54,535 nt of DNA from Domibacillus mangrovi (GCF_001906925.1 NZ_MRWQ01000011.1:1-54535), one strand, 5' to 3'; shown: positions 1 to 7,950, numbered from the stretch's first letter. Notes: generated by a model from the letters alone, not told the origin. Made by a program: numbers and translations.

Positions 1-14
1 AAACTCTCCAAAAA
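1..14 (-). rRNA. 16S rRNA gene, 5' end only (partial)
   Basis: Read on the minus strand, the first bases of the window are TTTTTGGAGAGTTT. This matches the conserved beginning of Bacillus 16S rRNA, which continues GATCCTGGCTCAG beyond the window edge. The upstream sequence supports this: a TTGAAAACTGAACAAAA stretch typical of Bacillus pre-16S leaders and two rrn-like promoters. The gene runs out of the window to the left. Only the extreme 5' end is visible, so the call rests on this motif plus the leader context. Confidence 0.82.
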
Positions 15-150
15 GTGTTTGACTTGCTCATTTGTTTATCTGCAAATGACAAGCATCTGCCTGATAAGATTTAAAACTAAAACGTTGACGTTTTTATTGA
101 TTTTGTTCAGTTTTCAATGTTCAATTTCGCTGTTCGACAGCGACTTTTAT
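15..150 (-). promoter_or_regulatory. rrn leader (pre-16S spacer)
   Basis: This AT-rich transcribed spacer lies between the rrn promoters and the 16S start. On the minus strand it contains TTGAAAACTGAACAAAAT, close to the TTTGAAAACTAAACAAA stretch found before 16S genes in Bacillus, where boxA-type antitermination and processing signals lie. No open reading frame of note is visible. The exact processing sites cannot be placed because the 16S partner sequences are outside the window. Confidence 0.65.
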
Positions 151-179
151 ATATTAACATTTCACCGTTTTCGCGTCAA
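151..179 (-). promoter_or_regulatory. rrn promoter P2 (sigma-A)
   Basis: On the minus strand there is a -35 box TTGACG (174-179), a 17-base spacer and a -10 box TAATAT (151-156). It is the promoter nearer to the 16S gene. Transcription would start near position 144, leaving a leader of about 130 nt. Tandem promoters are usual for Bacillus rRNA operons. Confidence 0.75.
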
Positions 180-234
180 TACCTTTTTAATAATATTTTT
201 CAGCAACTTTACATCTTCGTAACGGCAAGATTTA

Positions 235-263
235 ATTTAACATATTTCTTTACAAAAGGTCAA
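235..263 (-). promoter_or_regulatory. rrn promoter P1 (sigma-A)
   Basis: On the minus strand there is a -35 box TTGACC (258-263), a 17-base spacer and a -10-like box TTAAAT (235-240). It lies about 85 bp upstream of P2, the tandem arrangement expected for rrn operons. It also lies in the spacer that must hold the divergent pdaB promoter, so the two transcription units start back to back within about 330 bp. Confidence 0.6.
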
Positions 264-334
264 TCGTTTTTTCGTATTTTTTTATTTTTCATTCATATAC
301 TTTATTTAATCCTTTTAAATCGGGGGCTTTGACA

Positions 335-1027
335 ATGACACCATTCCTATTTATACGTGCCAAACAATTAAAATGGGTTGCTTTTTTTCTTATGTCAGCC
401 TGCCTTTTTTTCTTATTTTCGCAGCCTAACAACGAACATCCTGTCATCTCAATGGATGGAGCAACAAACAATATTTACGCCGGTCAGAGCGGTATTTCTT
501 TAACAGTAAATGTAGATCAACAAGAAAAAAACATTGGGAAATTAGTTCATGCTTTGATCAAAAATGAAACAACTGCTTCTTTTTTTGTTACTTCCTCTTG
601 GCTTAAACACCATCCAAAAGCATCAAAATTACTCGTCGACAGAGCATTTGATATAGGTGTTCTTGTTACCGATTCTTCTAATGAGGACAAGATCATTCAA
701 GAAATTGCTGCTGTAAAAAAAATACTTGCTTCGCATGGACAAAAAGACATTGTCTTTTTACGGGCAGCAGACGGCAAGGAACATAAGAATCTTTTACACG
801 TTGCGGCTGCCCATGGTTATTTACCCGTACAATGGAGTATTGATTTACGCAGCCAATCCGCTGATTCTTTTATAAAAGAATCAGATAAAGGAGATATTAT
901 TTTAATAAACACTGACGAGGACCAGCTTGCAGTGGAGAAATGGATCTCTATTTTATCCAAAAAAGAAAAATTAATCAGCTTGTCTGAAATGATTGGTGGT
1001 GATACGAAAATTCAGTATATTCCATAA
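335..1027 (+). CDS. pdaB: PdaB-like polysaccharide deacetylase homologue, motifs degenerate
   Basis: This 230-residue protein has an N-terminal membrane anchor (about residues 12-30) and a divergent NodB/polysaccharide deacetylase fold. It is recognised by alignment with B. subtilis PdaB (SASW, LR, SVD and GDI blocks) and by its place facing kbaA. PdaB is needed in late sporulation for cortex maintenance. Here the TFD motif reads TVN, the following GD pair is gone, RPP reads RAA, and the C-terminal LLHA-like motif reads LINT, so catalysis looks unlikely. I chose ATG 335 because GGGGG at 322-326 lies 8 bases upstream; the TTG at 329 is too close. It is the only plus-strand gene here and is divergent from the rrn promoters. 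Confidence 0.7.
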   Translation: MTPFLFIRAKQLKWVAFFLMSACLFFLFSQPNNEHPVISMDGATNNIYAGQSGISLTVNVDQQEKNIGKLVHALIKNETTASFFVTSSWLKHHPKASKLLVDRAFDIGVLVTDSSNEDKIIQEIAAVKKILASHGQKDIVFLRAADGKEHKNLLHVAAAHGYLPVQWSIDLRSQSADSFIKESDKGDIILINTDEDQLAVEKWISILSKKEKLISLSEMIGGDTKIQYIP

Positions 1028-1031
1028 AAAA

Positions 1032-1065
1032 AGTCTCAAAGGCCGATTATTTGGCTTTTGAGACT
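1032..1065. terminator. Bidirectional terminator shared by pdaB and kbaA
   Basis: The arms AGTCTCAAAGGCC (1032-1044) and GGCTTTTGAGACT (1053-1065) form a hairpin flanked by A-runs on the left and T-runs on the right, so it can stop transcription from both strands. It immediately follows the pdaB stop. The kbaA stop codon (1047-1049) lies inside its loop, so the last kbaA codons are part of the stem. Confidence 0.88.
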
Positions 1066-1652
1066 TTTTGATTGTATTTCGGTAGCATTAAGAGCTGAAA
1101 TGCATTACACGGTAATAGTGTAAAGAGCATTAAGTAAAGCCAGCTTTCTTCATTTGCCTGCAAAACAGGAAGCCACTCAAGTGTTGTAACGACGATCATA
1201 AAGAACAACGCTGCAACGAAGACATTCTTATTTTTCCCTTTCCCCTTTAGCCATGCAACTAGGAGACCGGCAATGAATAAAACAGCTGCTAAAATTAAAT
1301 AAGCACTGATTGCTTCCCCATCGCTGCCGAATGCTTCGAACCGGAAATAAACAAGGTCGAACAGCACGACAATGATTAGTGCGATCTGGATAAAATTCCA
1401 GTATGTTCGAAATAATCCTAGTCCAAACTGATGGATTGTCAAGTAGGCAAAGAACCCCATCTGGCTAATAACACTAAATGTAAAACCAACACCGATCAGC
1501 CAAGCAAGAACAGACAGCACTTCTTTCCATTCACCATTTGCGAAAAGGGGTGAAAATTCACTCCAGCGAATGATAAAGCCTACAATACCGGCAACCGCTC
1601 CGCCGATCAGCAATGTATGTATAAAAAATCGTATCCAGTTTCGTATACCCAC
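1047..1652 (-). CDS. kbaA: KinB-signalling pathway activation protein KbaA
   Basis: This 201-residue integral membrane protein has about six hydrophobic segments and matches the length and motifs of B. subtilis KbaA (SVISQMGFFAYLT, FDLVYFR, EWLYFMLF-like EWLP and CNA blocks). In B. subtilis KbaA is needed for KinB kinase to feed the sporulation phosphorelay. The start is GTG 1652, 8 bases after AGGGGG; a nearer ATG is out of frame. It is the last gene of the minus-strand run. In B. subtilis gerD lies just upstream; here the 130-bp gap to salA holds only a terminator. Confidence 0.88.
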   Translation of the reverse strand: MGIRNWIRFFIHTLLIGGAVAGIVGFIIRWSEFSPLFANGEWKEVLSVLAWLIGVGFTFSVISQMGFFAYLTIHQFGLGLFRTYWNFIQIALIIVVLFDLVYFRFEAFGSDGEAISAYLILAAVLFIAGLLVAWLKGKGKNKNVFVAALFFMIVVTTLEWLPVLQANEESWLYLMLFTLLPCNAFQLLMLPKYNQKVSKAK

Positions 1653-1750
1653 TCATGAATCCCCCTGTATTATTCTTCTCTTTCGATTGTAACAATACAC
1701 TAGTGAAAAAGAAAGGTTAAGAGACGTGGACAAATTTTGTCTTTTTACAC

Positions 1751-1784
1751 AAACAGCTTCCGGGCCGTGACCCGGAAGCTGTTT
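1751..1784 (-). terminator. Hairpin after salA
   Basis: Perfect 14-bp stem AAACAGCTTCCGGG / CCCGGAAGCTGTTT around a six-base loop, overlapping the salA stop codon. On the minus strand it is not followed directly by a U-run (the next bases are GTGTAAAAAG). It may therefore be a weak terminator or an RNA-stabilising end rather than a classic terminator. Confidence 0.65.
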
Positions 1785-2844
1785 ACTTTGAAGATAGTTT
1801 CGTATCAAGTTTTGCCGCAATTTCTTGATAAATTGCGCCAAGCGGGTGATCTTCTGCATAAACGGATGGAGCAAAATCTTCTTCATCCCAGTCTGGCTGC
1901 TGAAGCGGCAGACGGCCAAGTATCTCCGTTCGTAATTCATCAGCTAGCTTGTCACCGCCGCCTTTACCGAAAATGTACTCTTTTTCACCCGTCGATTTGC
2001 TTTCAAAATAAGCCATATTTTCAATAACACCTACTAATTCATGTTCGGTTTGTAGGGCCATTGCACCTGCACGAGCTGCAACGAATGCGGCAGTCGGATG
2101 CGGCGTCGACACGATGACTTCTTTACAATGTGGAAGCATTGTATGAACGTCGAGTGCGACATCCCCTGTTCCTGGCGGCAAATCAAGCAATAAATAGTCA
2201 AGGTCGCCCCACTCTACTTCTTTGAAAAAGTTGTTCAACATTTTACCAAGCATCGGACCACGCCAAATGACCGGTGCATTATCATCAACGAAAAAGCCCA
2301 TTGAAATGACCTTCACGCCGAATCGATCAACGGGGATTATTTTTTCACCACGAACGATCGGACGTGTTGTGATCCCCATCATATCCGGTACACTGAATCC
2401 GTAAATATCCGCATCAACAAGCCCTACTTTTTTGCCAAGACGGGCAAGTGAGATCGCTAAGTTGACCGATACAGTTGATTTTCCAACGCCGCCTTTACCA
2501 CTCGCAATGGCTAAAAAGACAGTCTCACTATCTGGAGAAAGCAATCCTTCATCCTTTCCGCCGGCATCTACACCACGAAATTGAGCTATTTTCTCTTCAG
2601 AAAGTTCCGTAAAACGAAGACCGACTGTTTCAACACCTGCTTCTTTTAACGAATTTACAATTCGCATTTGCAACTGCAATTGTTCAGGCGTTCCCGTTTG
2701 GGCGATGGCAATCTTCACGCTTACATGATTTTGCTCTTCTTTGATTGTAATCTCTTCAATGCCACCTGTTTCCGCAAGAGTTTTATGTAAAAAAGGGTCT
2801 TCAAGGGCATTCACAATGTCGCGTACTCGTGCTTCTGTCAGCAT
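1783..2844 (-). CDS. salA: Mrp/NBP35-family ATPase SalA
   Basis: 353-residue Mrp/ApbC-type P-loop protein. An N-terminal MIP18-like domain (about residues 1-95) is followed by the ATPase domain with the deviant Walker A SGKGGVGKST (about 115-124), a switch DADIYG and LDLPPGTGD. In B. subtilis SalA (YbaL) represses scoC and so raises exoprotease production; related Mrp proteins carry Fe-S clusters. An in-frame ATG at 2856 exists, but GAAGGA sits directly against it. ATG 2844 aligns with the start of B. subtilis SalA and is preferred. Confidence 0.88.
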   Translation of the reverse strand: MLTEARVRDIVNALEDPFLHKTLAETGGIEEITIKEEQNHVSVKIAIAQTGTPEQLQLQMRIVNSLKEAGVETVGLRFTELSEEKIAQFRGVDAGGKDEGLLSPDSETVFLAIASGKGGVGKSTVSVNLAISLARLGKKVGLVDADIYGFSVPDMMGITTRPIVRGEKIIPVDRFGVKVISMGFFVDDNAPVIWRGPMLGKMLNNFFKEVEWGDLDYLLLDLPPGTGDVALDVHTMLPHCKEVIVSTPHPTAAFVAARAGAMALQTEHELVGVIENMAYFESKSTGEKEYIFGKGGGDKLADELRTEILGRLPLQQPDWDEEDFAPSVYAEDHPLGAIYQEIAAKLDTKLSSK

Positions 2845-2921
2845 AGGGAGCACCATCCTTCACTTGTATTATTCACTTTATTCAGTATACCATAATCATA
2901 TAAATGAAGGATGGATAACGG

Positions 2922-3602
2922 TTACTGGCTTTCAAAATAACGCAATATACCACGTGATACAGAAGCTGCTGTTTTATCTTGATACTCCTCATTTAACAGA
3001 AGGAGACGCTCTTCTCGATTTGATAAAAAACCGATTTCGACAAGTGCTCCTGGTATAGTTGCTTCTTTTAAAATATACACATGTCCAATTTCTGCCGGCT
3101 TCCGATCTGTATTTTCAAGATTAACTGTCAGCTCGCGCTGAATGGATGTAGCTATTTTTTTATTCTCAGGTAGGTGAGAAGCATAAAATGTTTGAGATCC
3201 GCGCCATCTTTCCGATGGAATGGCATTTAAATGAATACTAATAAATAAGTCAGCTTGCGACTCATTAATGAGCCGACTTCTTTGCTGCAAATCTTCTGTT
3301 TTCCTTGTACGAACGCTCTTCGTTTCTTCTCCTGCTAGATCTTTATCTTCTTCTCTTGTCATTAACACGACTGCTCCCTGTCCATTTAAATAATCCCTCA
3401 GCTTTTCTGAAACGGATAATGCGATGTCTTTCTCCAGTGCGCCAACGTCTCCCGCACCTCCATCTATCCCCCCATGCCCGGGATCGATCATAATTGTCAG
3501 ACCCGTAAGCGGCAACTTCCACGTATTAAAAACAGGTTTAATATCTTGATAAAAAAAGGCGACGATGGCAATCAGAAGAATTACAACAGCAACCCGCTTC
3601 AT
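2922..3602 (-). CDS. cwlD: N-acetylmuramoyl-L-alanine amidase CwlD (spore cortex)
   Basis: 226 residues: an N-terminal signal/anchor helix (about 4-19), then an Amidase_3 domain. The zinc ligands are visible as H43 in DPGHGG, E57 in LEKDIAL and H124 in SIHLNA, and the catalytic E189 in VEIGFLSN. CwlD cleaves the peptide side chain from muramic acid so that PdaA can make the muramic-delta-lactam of the spore cortex. ATG 3602 follows AGGAGGG. It lies between rpsI and salA as in B. subtilis, but ybaJ is absent between rpsI and cwlD. Confidence 0.93.
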   Translation of the reverse strand: MKRVAVVILLIAIVAFFYQDIKPVFNTWKLPLTGLTIMIDPGHGGIDGGAGDVGALEKDIALSVSEKLRDYLNGQGAVVLMTREEDKDLAGEETKSVRTRKTEDLQQRSRLINESQADLFISIHLNAIPSERWRGSQTFYASHLPENKKIATSIQRELTVNLENTDRKPAEIGHVYILKEATIPGALVEIGFLSNREERLLLLNEEYQDKTAASVSRGILRYFESQ

Positions 3603-3655
3603 AAATAGTCCCTCCTGTCACAAACAGTATATGAACGAAATTTCCTGTAAATGAA

Positions 3656-3690
3656 AAAAATCCTTTCTCCAGATTGGAGAAAGGATTTTT
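3656..3690 (-). terminator. Terminator after rplM-rpsI
   Basis: The arms TCCTTTCTCC (3661-3670) and GGAGAAAGGA (3676-3685), extended by flanking A/T pairs, are followed on the minus strand by a run of seven T. It closes the rplM-rpsI unit and separates it from cwlD. A copy of the A-run on the other side would also allow weak plus-strand termination, but no plus-strand gene needs it. Confidence 0.9.
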
Positions 3691-3702
3691 GTTAACATAA
3701 AA

Positions 3703-4095
3703 TTAACGTTTTGAGAACTGTGGCGCGCGACGTGCACCTTTAAGACCGTATTTTTTACGTTCCTTCGCACGTGCATCACGTGTAAGGTAACCTGCACGTT
3801 TAAGTGTTGGGCGATATTCTGGATCGACTTGCAAAAGAGCACGGGCGATACCGTGACGGATCGCTCCCGCTTGCCCTGTGTAGCCGCCTCCGTTTACATT
3901 TACATGTACATCATAGCTGCTTCCTGTTTCAGTCGCAACAAGCGGCTGATTGATTACAGTGCGCAACGCTTCAAATGGAATATAATCTTCAGCAGTACGG
4001 CCATTGATTAGAATTTTACCTTCGCCTGGTACGAGACGTACACGGGCTACTGAACTTTTACGGCGTCCTGTGCCTAAGTATTGAACTTGTGACAA
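3703..4095 (-). CDS. rpsI: 30S ribosomal protein S9
   Basis: 130-residue S9 with the typical [14 protein letters not shown] start, the [19 protein letters not shown] core and the basic C-terminus ending QFSKR, which reaches the P-site tRNA anticodon. I prefer TTG 4095 over ATG 4101. AAAGGAGG lies 8 bases before the TTG but only 2 before the ATG, and the resulting MSQVQY matches the 130-residue B. subtilis protein (MAQVQY). It lies 25 bp behind rplM and is co-transcribed with it. Confidence 0.95.
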   Translation of the reverse strand: MSQVQYLGTGRRKSSVARVRLVPGEGKILINGRTAEDYIPFEALRTVINQPLVATETGSSYDVHVNVNGGGYTGQAGAIRHGIARALLQVDPEYRPTLKRAGYLTRDARAKERKKYGLKGARRAPQFSKR

Positions 4096-4120
4096 TGTCA
4101 TTTCCTCCTTTTAATATTTA

Positions 4121-4558
4121 TTATCCGCGAAGTTCGTAAACTTCCGGTTGTTGTGCTTCATGCTTATGTTCTGCTCCAGCGTATACGTGAAGTTTTTTGA
4201 ACATTTGACGGCCTAAAGAACCTTTTGGAAGCATGCCTTTAATAGCAAGCTCAAGCATTCTTTCAGGGTTTTTATCACGCATATCTTGTGCTGTACGTGT
4301 TTTCAAACCACCTGGATACATGCTGTGACGGTAGTAAATTTTCCCTTGAAGTTTGTTACCAGTCAATTCAATTTTAGAAGCGTTGAGGATGATGACGTTA
4401 TCACCAGTATCAACGTGCGGTGTAAAAGTTGGTTTATGTTTGCCGCGCAAAATAGATGCTACTTCGCTTGATAGGCGGCCCAATGTTTTGCCTTCAGCAT
4501 CGATCACGAACCATTTACGCTCGATTTCGCTTGCTTTAGCCATATAAGTCGTACGCAT
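4121..4558 (-). CDS. rplM: 50S ribosomal protein L13
   Basis: 145 residues, the normal length for L13, with [17 protein letters not shown], the [15 protein letters not shown] block and [15 protein letters not shown]. It is an early-assembly protein of the large subunit that binds 23S rRNA. ATG 4558 follows CAGGAGGG by 8 bases. It has its own promoter and a structured leader, then runs with rpsI to the terminator at 3656-3690. Confidence 0.97.
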   Translation of the reverse strand: MRTTYMAKASEIERKWFVIDAEGKTLGRLSSEVASILRGKHKPTFTPHVDTGDNVIILNASKIELTGNKLQGKIYYRHSMYPGGLKTRTAQDMRDKNPERMLELAIKGMLPKGSLGRQMFKKLHVYAGAEHKHEAQQPEVYELRG

Positions 4559-4608
4559 TGTTTACCCTCCTGATTTGTTAATGTTTTTACGGTTCAATGT
4601 ATTTATAT

Positions 4609-4636
4609 CACGAATAAACTTCCGGGGCTTATCGTG
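4609..4636 (-). promoter_or_regulatory. L13 leader hairpin (probable L13 autoregulatory RNA)
   Basis: On the minus strand CACGATAAGC pairs with GTTTATTCGTG (one bulged base), closing a CCCGGAA loop, in the leader between the rplM promoter and its ribosome site. A leader motif for L13 (Rfam L13_leader) is known in Bacillus and other Firmicutes, and position and size agree. I recognise it by context and shape; a covariance-model match was not run. Confidence 0.6.
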
Positions 4637-4660
4637 GGGTCAAATAACATACCATATGTT

Positions 4661-4689
4661 ATAATATATTGTCTTTATTTTATTGTCAA
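4661..4689 (-). promoter_or_regulatory. rplM-rpsI promoter (sigma-A)
   Basis: TTGACA (4684-4689), a 17-base spacer and TATTAT (4661-4666) on the minus strand: near-perfect consensus. The predicted start is near 4654, giving a leader of about 95 nt that carries the L13 hairpin. It lies just downstream of truA's stop, so rplM-rpsI need not depend on read-through. Confidence 0.88.
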
Positions 4690-4725
4690 GAAAAAATGCA
4701 ACACTCGGTTTAGTTGCCATGCGTT

Positions 4726-5463
4726 TCAATAAAAAACTTTCCACAAATATAACCCCTCTGCCGGTGCTGTTTGGCCTGCACGCTTACGGTCCCGATCTGC
4801 CAAAATAAAAGCCATTTCAGCAGGCTCAATGCGCCCGTTTCCTGCTTTTATTAATGTTCCTGCTATAATTCGAACCATATTGTATAAAAATCCATTACCA
4901 ACGAATCTCACTTCAAGGTCATTGTCCTGTTCAATAAATGTAATATCTGTTATCGTCCGAACTTTGTTTTCTTTATCAGTTTTCGCCGAACAAAACGATG
5001 TAAAGTCATGTTCACCAATTAAATAAAGAGCCGCTTCCTTCATCCGCCCCACATCAAGCTGGTACGGGTAATGGTGGGCGTAGGCTTTCTTAAATGGATC
5101 CCGGAACGGAGTCCTGTAAATACGGTAACGGTATTCCTTCCCTTTAACGGAATAGCGCGCATGAAATGAATCCGGCACTTCTTCTGTCCCCTTCACCGAA
5201 ATATCAGCAGGAAGTTCCCCATTAAGCGCTCTTGCCCATCTTTCGGCTGGCATCTGGATGGACGTGTCAAAATGAACGATCTGCCCGAGTGCGTGCACAC
5301 CAGCGTCCGTACGACCAGATGCATGCGTTTTAACGGATGTCTTTTTGTGGATAACGTATAAGGCCTTTTCAAGCTCCTGCTGCACGGTCCGGCCGTTCAG
5401 CTGCGACTGATAACCTGAAAAGCGCGAACCATCATACATGAGTTCACATTTGATCCTTTTCAA
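4726..5463 (-). CDS. truA: tRNA pseudouridine(38-40) synthase TruA
   Basis: 245 residues. The catalytic aspartate is D53 in SGRTDAGVHALGQ, and the later family motifs HDFTSFCSAK and GFLYNMVRIIAGTL are present. It converts uridines 38-40 of the tRNA anticodon stem to pseudouridine. The start is TTG 5463, with AGGAGAG about 8 bases upstream; no ATG fits. It lies 11 bp behind ecfT, so it belongs to the ecf operon as in B. subtilis. Confidence 0.94.
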   Translation of the reverse strand: MKRIKCELMYDGSRFSGYQSQLNGRTVQQELEKALYVIHKKTSVKTHASGRTDAGVHALGQIVHFDTSIQMPAERWARALNGELPADISVKGTEEVPDSFHARYSVKGKEYRYRIYRTPFRDPFKKAYAHHYPYQLDVGRMKEAALYLIGEHDFTSFCSAKTDKENKVRTITDITFIEQDNDLEVRFVGNGFLYNMVRIIAGTLIKAGNGRIEPAEMAFILADRDRKRAGQTAPAEGLYLWKVFY

Positions 5464-5474
5464 CTTGATCTCTC

Positions 5475-6275
5475 CTAGTAACTCCTTAATATGAATAAAG
5501 CAGCAGATAGGACAACTAGAAACACCATCGCCATCGTATCACGCATGCTCCACCGCAAGATCCGGTATTTCGTCCGTCCTTCGCCGCCTTTGTAGCCACG
5601 TGCTTCCATCGCTACTGCAAGCTCCTCTGCGCGTTTAAAGGCACTTACAAACAATGGTATTAAAAGAGGTATAATTGCTTTAACCCGGTTCGAAATCGAT
5701 CCGCTCGAAAAGTCGGCCCCTCGTGCCCTCTGTGCTTTCATGATTTTATCTGTTTCATCCAGCAATGTCGGAATAAATCGAAGAGAAATGGACATCATGA
5801 GCGCCAGTTCGTGCACTGGTACTTTTATCTTTTTAAGTGGACCAAATAAAGACTCAATTCCGTCTGTTACCGATATAGGCGGCGTCGTCAGTGTAAGAAG
5901 TGATGTCACTAAAATAAGCAGTAAAAACCGCAAAGAAATAAAAATCCCTTTTATAACGCCGCCTTTATAAATCGTCAACAAGCCGAATTGTGTAAGAATA
6001 TCCCCTTCTTTTGTAAAAAAAACGTGCAAAAAGAATGTAAACAGGACGAGGAGAAGTACCGGCTTAAGGCCCCCAATTAAAAAGCGCAGTTTCACTTTTG
6101 ATAAAAAGACGATTAAAAAGGTAAATGCACCGATCAGTGCGTACGTCATAACGTTATTCGCTAAAAAAACGATTCCGACAAATGCAAAAATAAATAACAG
6201 CTTCGCACGCGGATCCATCTGGTGCACAACAGAATCCGATGGCAAATAGCGGCCAAAAATAATTTTCTCCATCAT
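5475..6275 (-). CDS. ecfT: ECF transporter transmembrane protein EcfT
   Basis: 266-residue membrane protein with several hydrophobic helices. It has two Ala-Arg-Gly coupling motifs in the cytoplasmic C-terminal part (QRARGADF and EARGYKGG) that contact the ATPases. EcfT links EcfA1/EcfA2 to exchangeable vitamin-binding S components encoded elsewhere. Its ATG overlaps the ecfA2 stop (ATGATG at 6270-6275), showing translational coupling. No S component gene is seen here, so this is the shared group II energizing module. Confidence 0.94.
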   Translation of the reverse strand: MMEKIIFGRYLPSDSVVHQMDPRAKLLFIFAFVGIVFLANNVMTYALIGAFTFLIVFLSKVKLRFLIGGLKPVLLLVLFTFFLHVFFTKEGDILTQFGLLTIYKGGVIKGIFISLRFLLLILVTSLLTLTTPPISVTDGIESLFGPLKKIKVPVHELALMMSISLRFIPTLLDETDKIMKAQRARGADFSSGSISNRVKAIIPLLIPLFVSAFKRAEELAVAMEARGYKGGEGRTKYRILRWSMRDTMAMVFLVVLSAALFILRSY

Positions 6276-7135
6276 GATATTTCACCGCGTAGTTTGCCTA
6301 TTTCTGCAGCCAGTTCTTCAGGCGTTAAACAGACTTTGTCAAGCGGCCGCCCAAGCCTTTTTTCAAAAGACTGCTGAAATCGAACTGTTTCCGGTACATT
6401 AAGACCTACACTCGTTAAACTATCTGTATCGCGAAAAATGTCACGCGGAGTACCGATACGATGAACACTTCCTTTATACATAATAACGATTTTATCCGCA
6501 TACCGTGCTGCATCTTCCATACTGTGAGTAACTAGTACACACGTCAGCCCGTTCGTCTTCTGCAATCCCGTGAACATGTTCATAATGTCCTGCCGACCGC
6601 TCGGATCAAGTCCTGCTGTCGGTTCATCAAGTACAAGGACGTCCGGTTTCATCGCCAGCACACCGGCAATCGCAACACGCCTCATTTGCCCGCCGGACAA
6701 ATCAAACGGTGATTTCTTCAGTACATCTTCCGGCAGACCGACAAGCCGCACTGCCTCAAGTGCACGGTTCTTCGCATCATTTTCTGCTACACCAAAATTC
6801 ATCGGACCGAAGCAAATATCCTTTTCAACTGTTTCTTCAAATAACTGATGTTCTGGAAATTGAAACACGATGCCCACACGGCGGCGGATCTCTTTTAAAT
6901 TCTTTTCTTTCCGTCCTGCTGCAATTGTATGGCTTCCAATCTCAATTTCTCCTTTTAACGGCTTGAGAAGCACATTTAAATGCTGAAGAACAGTCGATTT
7001 GCCTGAGCCTGTATGACCGATAATGGCAACATACTGGCCTGAGGGGATGTGAAAGGACACATCAGTAATTGCTGGGCGTTCAAACGGTGTACCGGCCGCA
7101 TATCGGTATTCTACCTCTCGAAGTTTAATGTCCAT
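6272..7135 (-). CDS. ecfA2: ECF transporter ATP-binding protein EcfA2
   Basis: 287-residue ABC ATPase: Walker A GHTGSGKST, Q-loop VFQFPEHQLFEETV, signature LSGGQMRR, Walker B VLVLDEPT and the His switch VTH. The Q-loop followed by FEETVEKDICFGP is typical of EcfA-type ATPases. It pairs with EcfA1 below EcfT to power vitamin and metal uptake. The start ATG 7135 lies 25 bases inside the end of ecfA1. Confidence 0.93.
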   Translation of the reverse strand: MDIKLREVEYRYAAGTPFERPAITDVSFHIPSGQYVAIIGHTGSGKSTVLQHLNVLLKPLKGEIEIGSHTIAAGRKEKNLKEIRRRVGIVFQFPEHQLFEETVEKDICFGPMNFGVAENDAKNRALEAVRLVGLPEDVLKKSPFDLSGGQMRRVAIAGVLAMKPDVLVLDEPTAGLDPSGRQDIMNMFTGLQKTNGLTCVLVTHSMEDAARYADKIVIMYKGSVHRIGTPRDIFRDTDSLTSVGLNVPETVRFQQSFEKRLGRPLDKVCLTPEELAAEIGKLRGEIS

Positions 7136-7950
7136 AGTTCACTCACCAGCTCTTCTTCATTAAAATGACGCTGTGACAGATGCAGGCCTGCATCTGTCAG
7201 CAGTTGACTCATTTGAACAGCAAATGGTACACCGAGACCGAGATTCAAAAGTTCTCTGTCCAATTGAAAAATATTTTGTGGTGTTCCCTCTGTATAAAGC
7301 CTGCCCTCATTCAAGACGATTACCCGATCTGCTTTTGCTGCTTCCTCGAGGTCATGCGTAATCGAAATAACCGTCAGTCCTTCTTTTTCGTTCAATTCAC
7401 GAACAGTATCCATCACTTCTTCACGTCCAAGTGGGTCAAGCATCGATGTTGCTTCATCTAATAAAATGATGTCCGGGCGTAAAGCAATCACACCTGCTAT
7501 CGCCACGCGTTGTTTCTGTCCACCTGAAAGATGGTGTGGCTCTTGATTCAGAAAAGCAGTCATGCCAACTTTTTCAAGAGAGGCGTAAACACGCTCCTCC
7601 ATTACACCATGTTCAACACCGTTATTTTCTAACCCAAAAGCCACATCATCTTGCACCGTTGTTCCAACAAATTGATTATCTGGATTTTGAAAAACCATCC
7701 CTAATTTTTCACGAATAGCCCAAACATTTTCTTCATTGAGTGCATACCCACCAATCATAACTGTACCTTCAGATGGATAATGGAGTCCATTCAACATCTT
7801 AGCGAGCGTTGACTTACCGGAACCATTATGACCCACAATCGCCAGCCATTCTCCTTTATATACATCCAGTGAGACATTATTTAAAGCAATTGATTCCTGT
7901 TCGGGATATTGATAAGAAACCCCTTTGATTGAAATGGCTATTGTATTCAT
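7111..7950 (-). CDS. ecfA1: ECF transporter ATP-binding protein EcfA1
   Basis: 279-residue ABC ATPase: Walker A GHNGSGKST, Q-loop VFQNPDNQFVGTTV, signature LSGGQKQR, Walker B IILLDEAT and the His switch ITHD. The frame stays open for 66 more codons upstream. I chose ATG 7950 because GGGAGG lies 6 bases before it, it matches family length, and the upstream part is a structured, non-coding leader with a terminator. It is the first gene of ecfA1-ecfA2-ecfT-truA. Confidence 0.94.
   Translation of the reverse strand: MNTIAISIKGVSYQYPEQESIALNNVSLDVYKGEWLAIVGHNGSGKSTLAKMLNGLHYPSEGTVMIGGYALNEENVWAIREKLGMVFQNPDNQFVGTTVQDDVAFGLENNGVEHGVMEERVYASLEKVGMTAFLNQEPHHLSGGQKQRVAIAGVIALRPDIILLDEATSMLDPLGREEVMDTVRELNEKEGLTVISITHDLEEAAKADRVIVLNEGRLYTEGTPQNIFQLDRELLNLGLGVPFAVQMSQLLTDAGLHLSQRHFNEEELVSELWTLNFER

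Noticed and set aside
1-334. Two short plus-strand open frames upstream of pdaB
   Set aside because: They lie over the rRNA promoters and leader of the opposite strand, are AT-driven, and have no ribosome sites.
1653-1940. 95-residue minus-strand open frame between kbaA and salA as a possible gerD remnant
   Set aside because: Most of it overlaps salA in another frame, and the translation shows no lipobox or GerD-like sequence.
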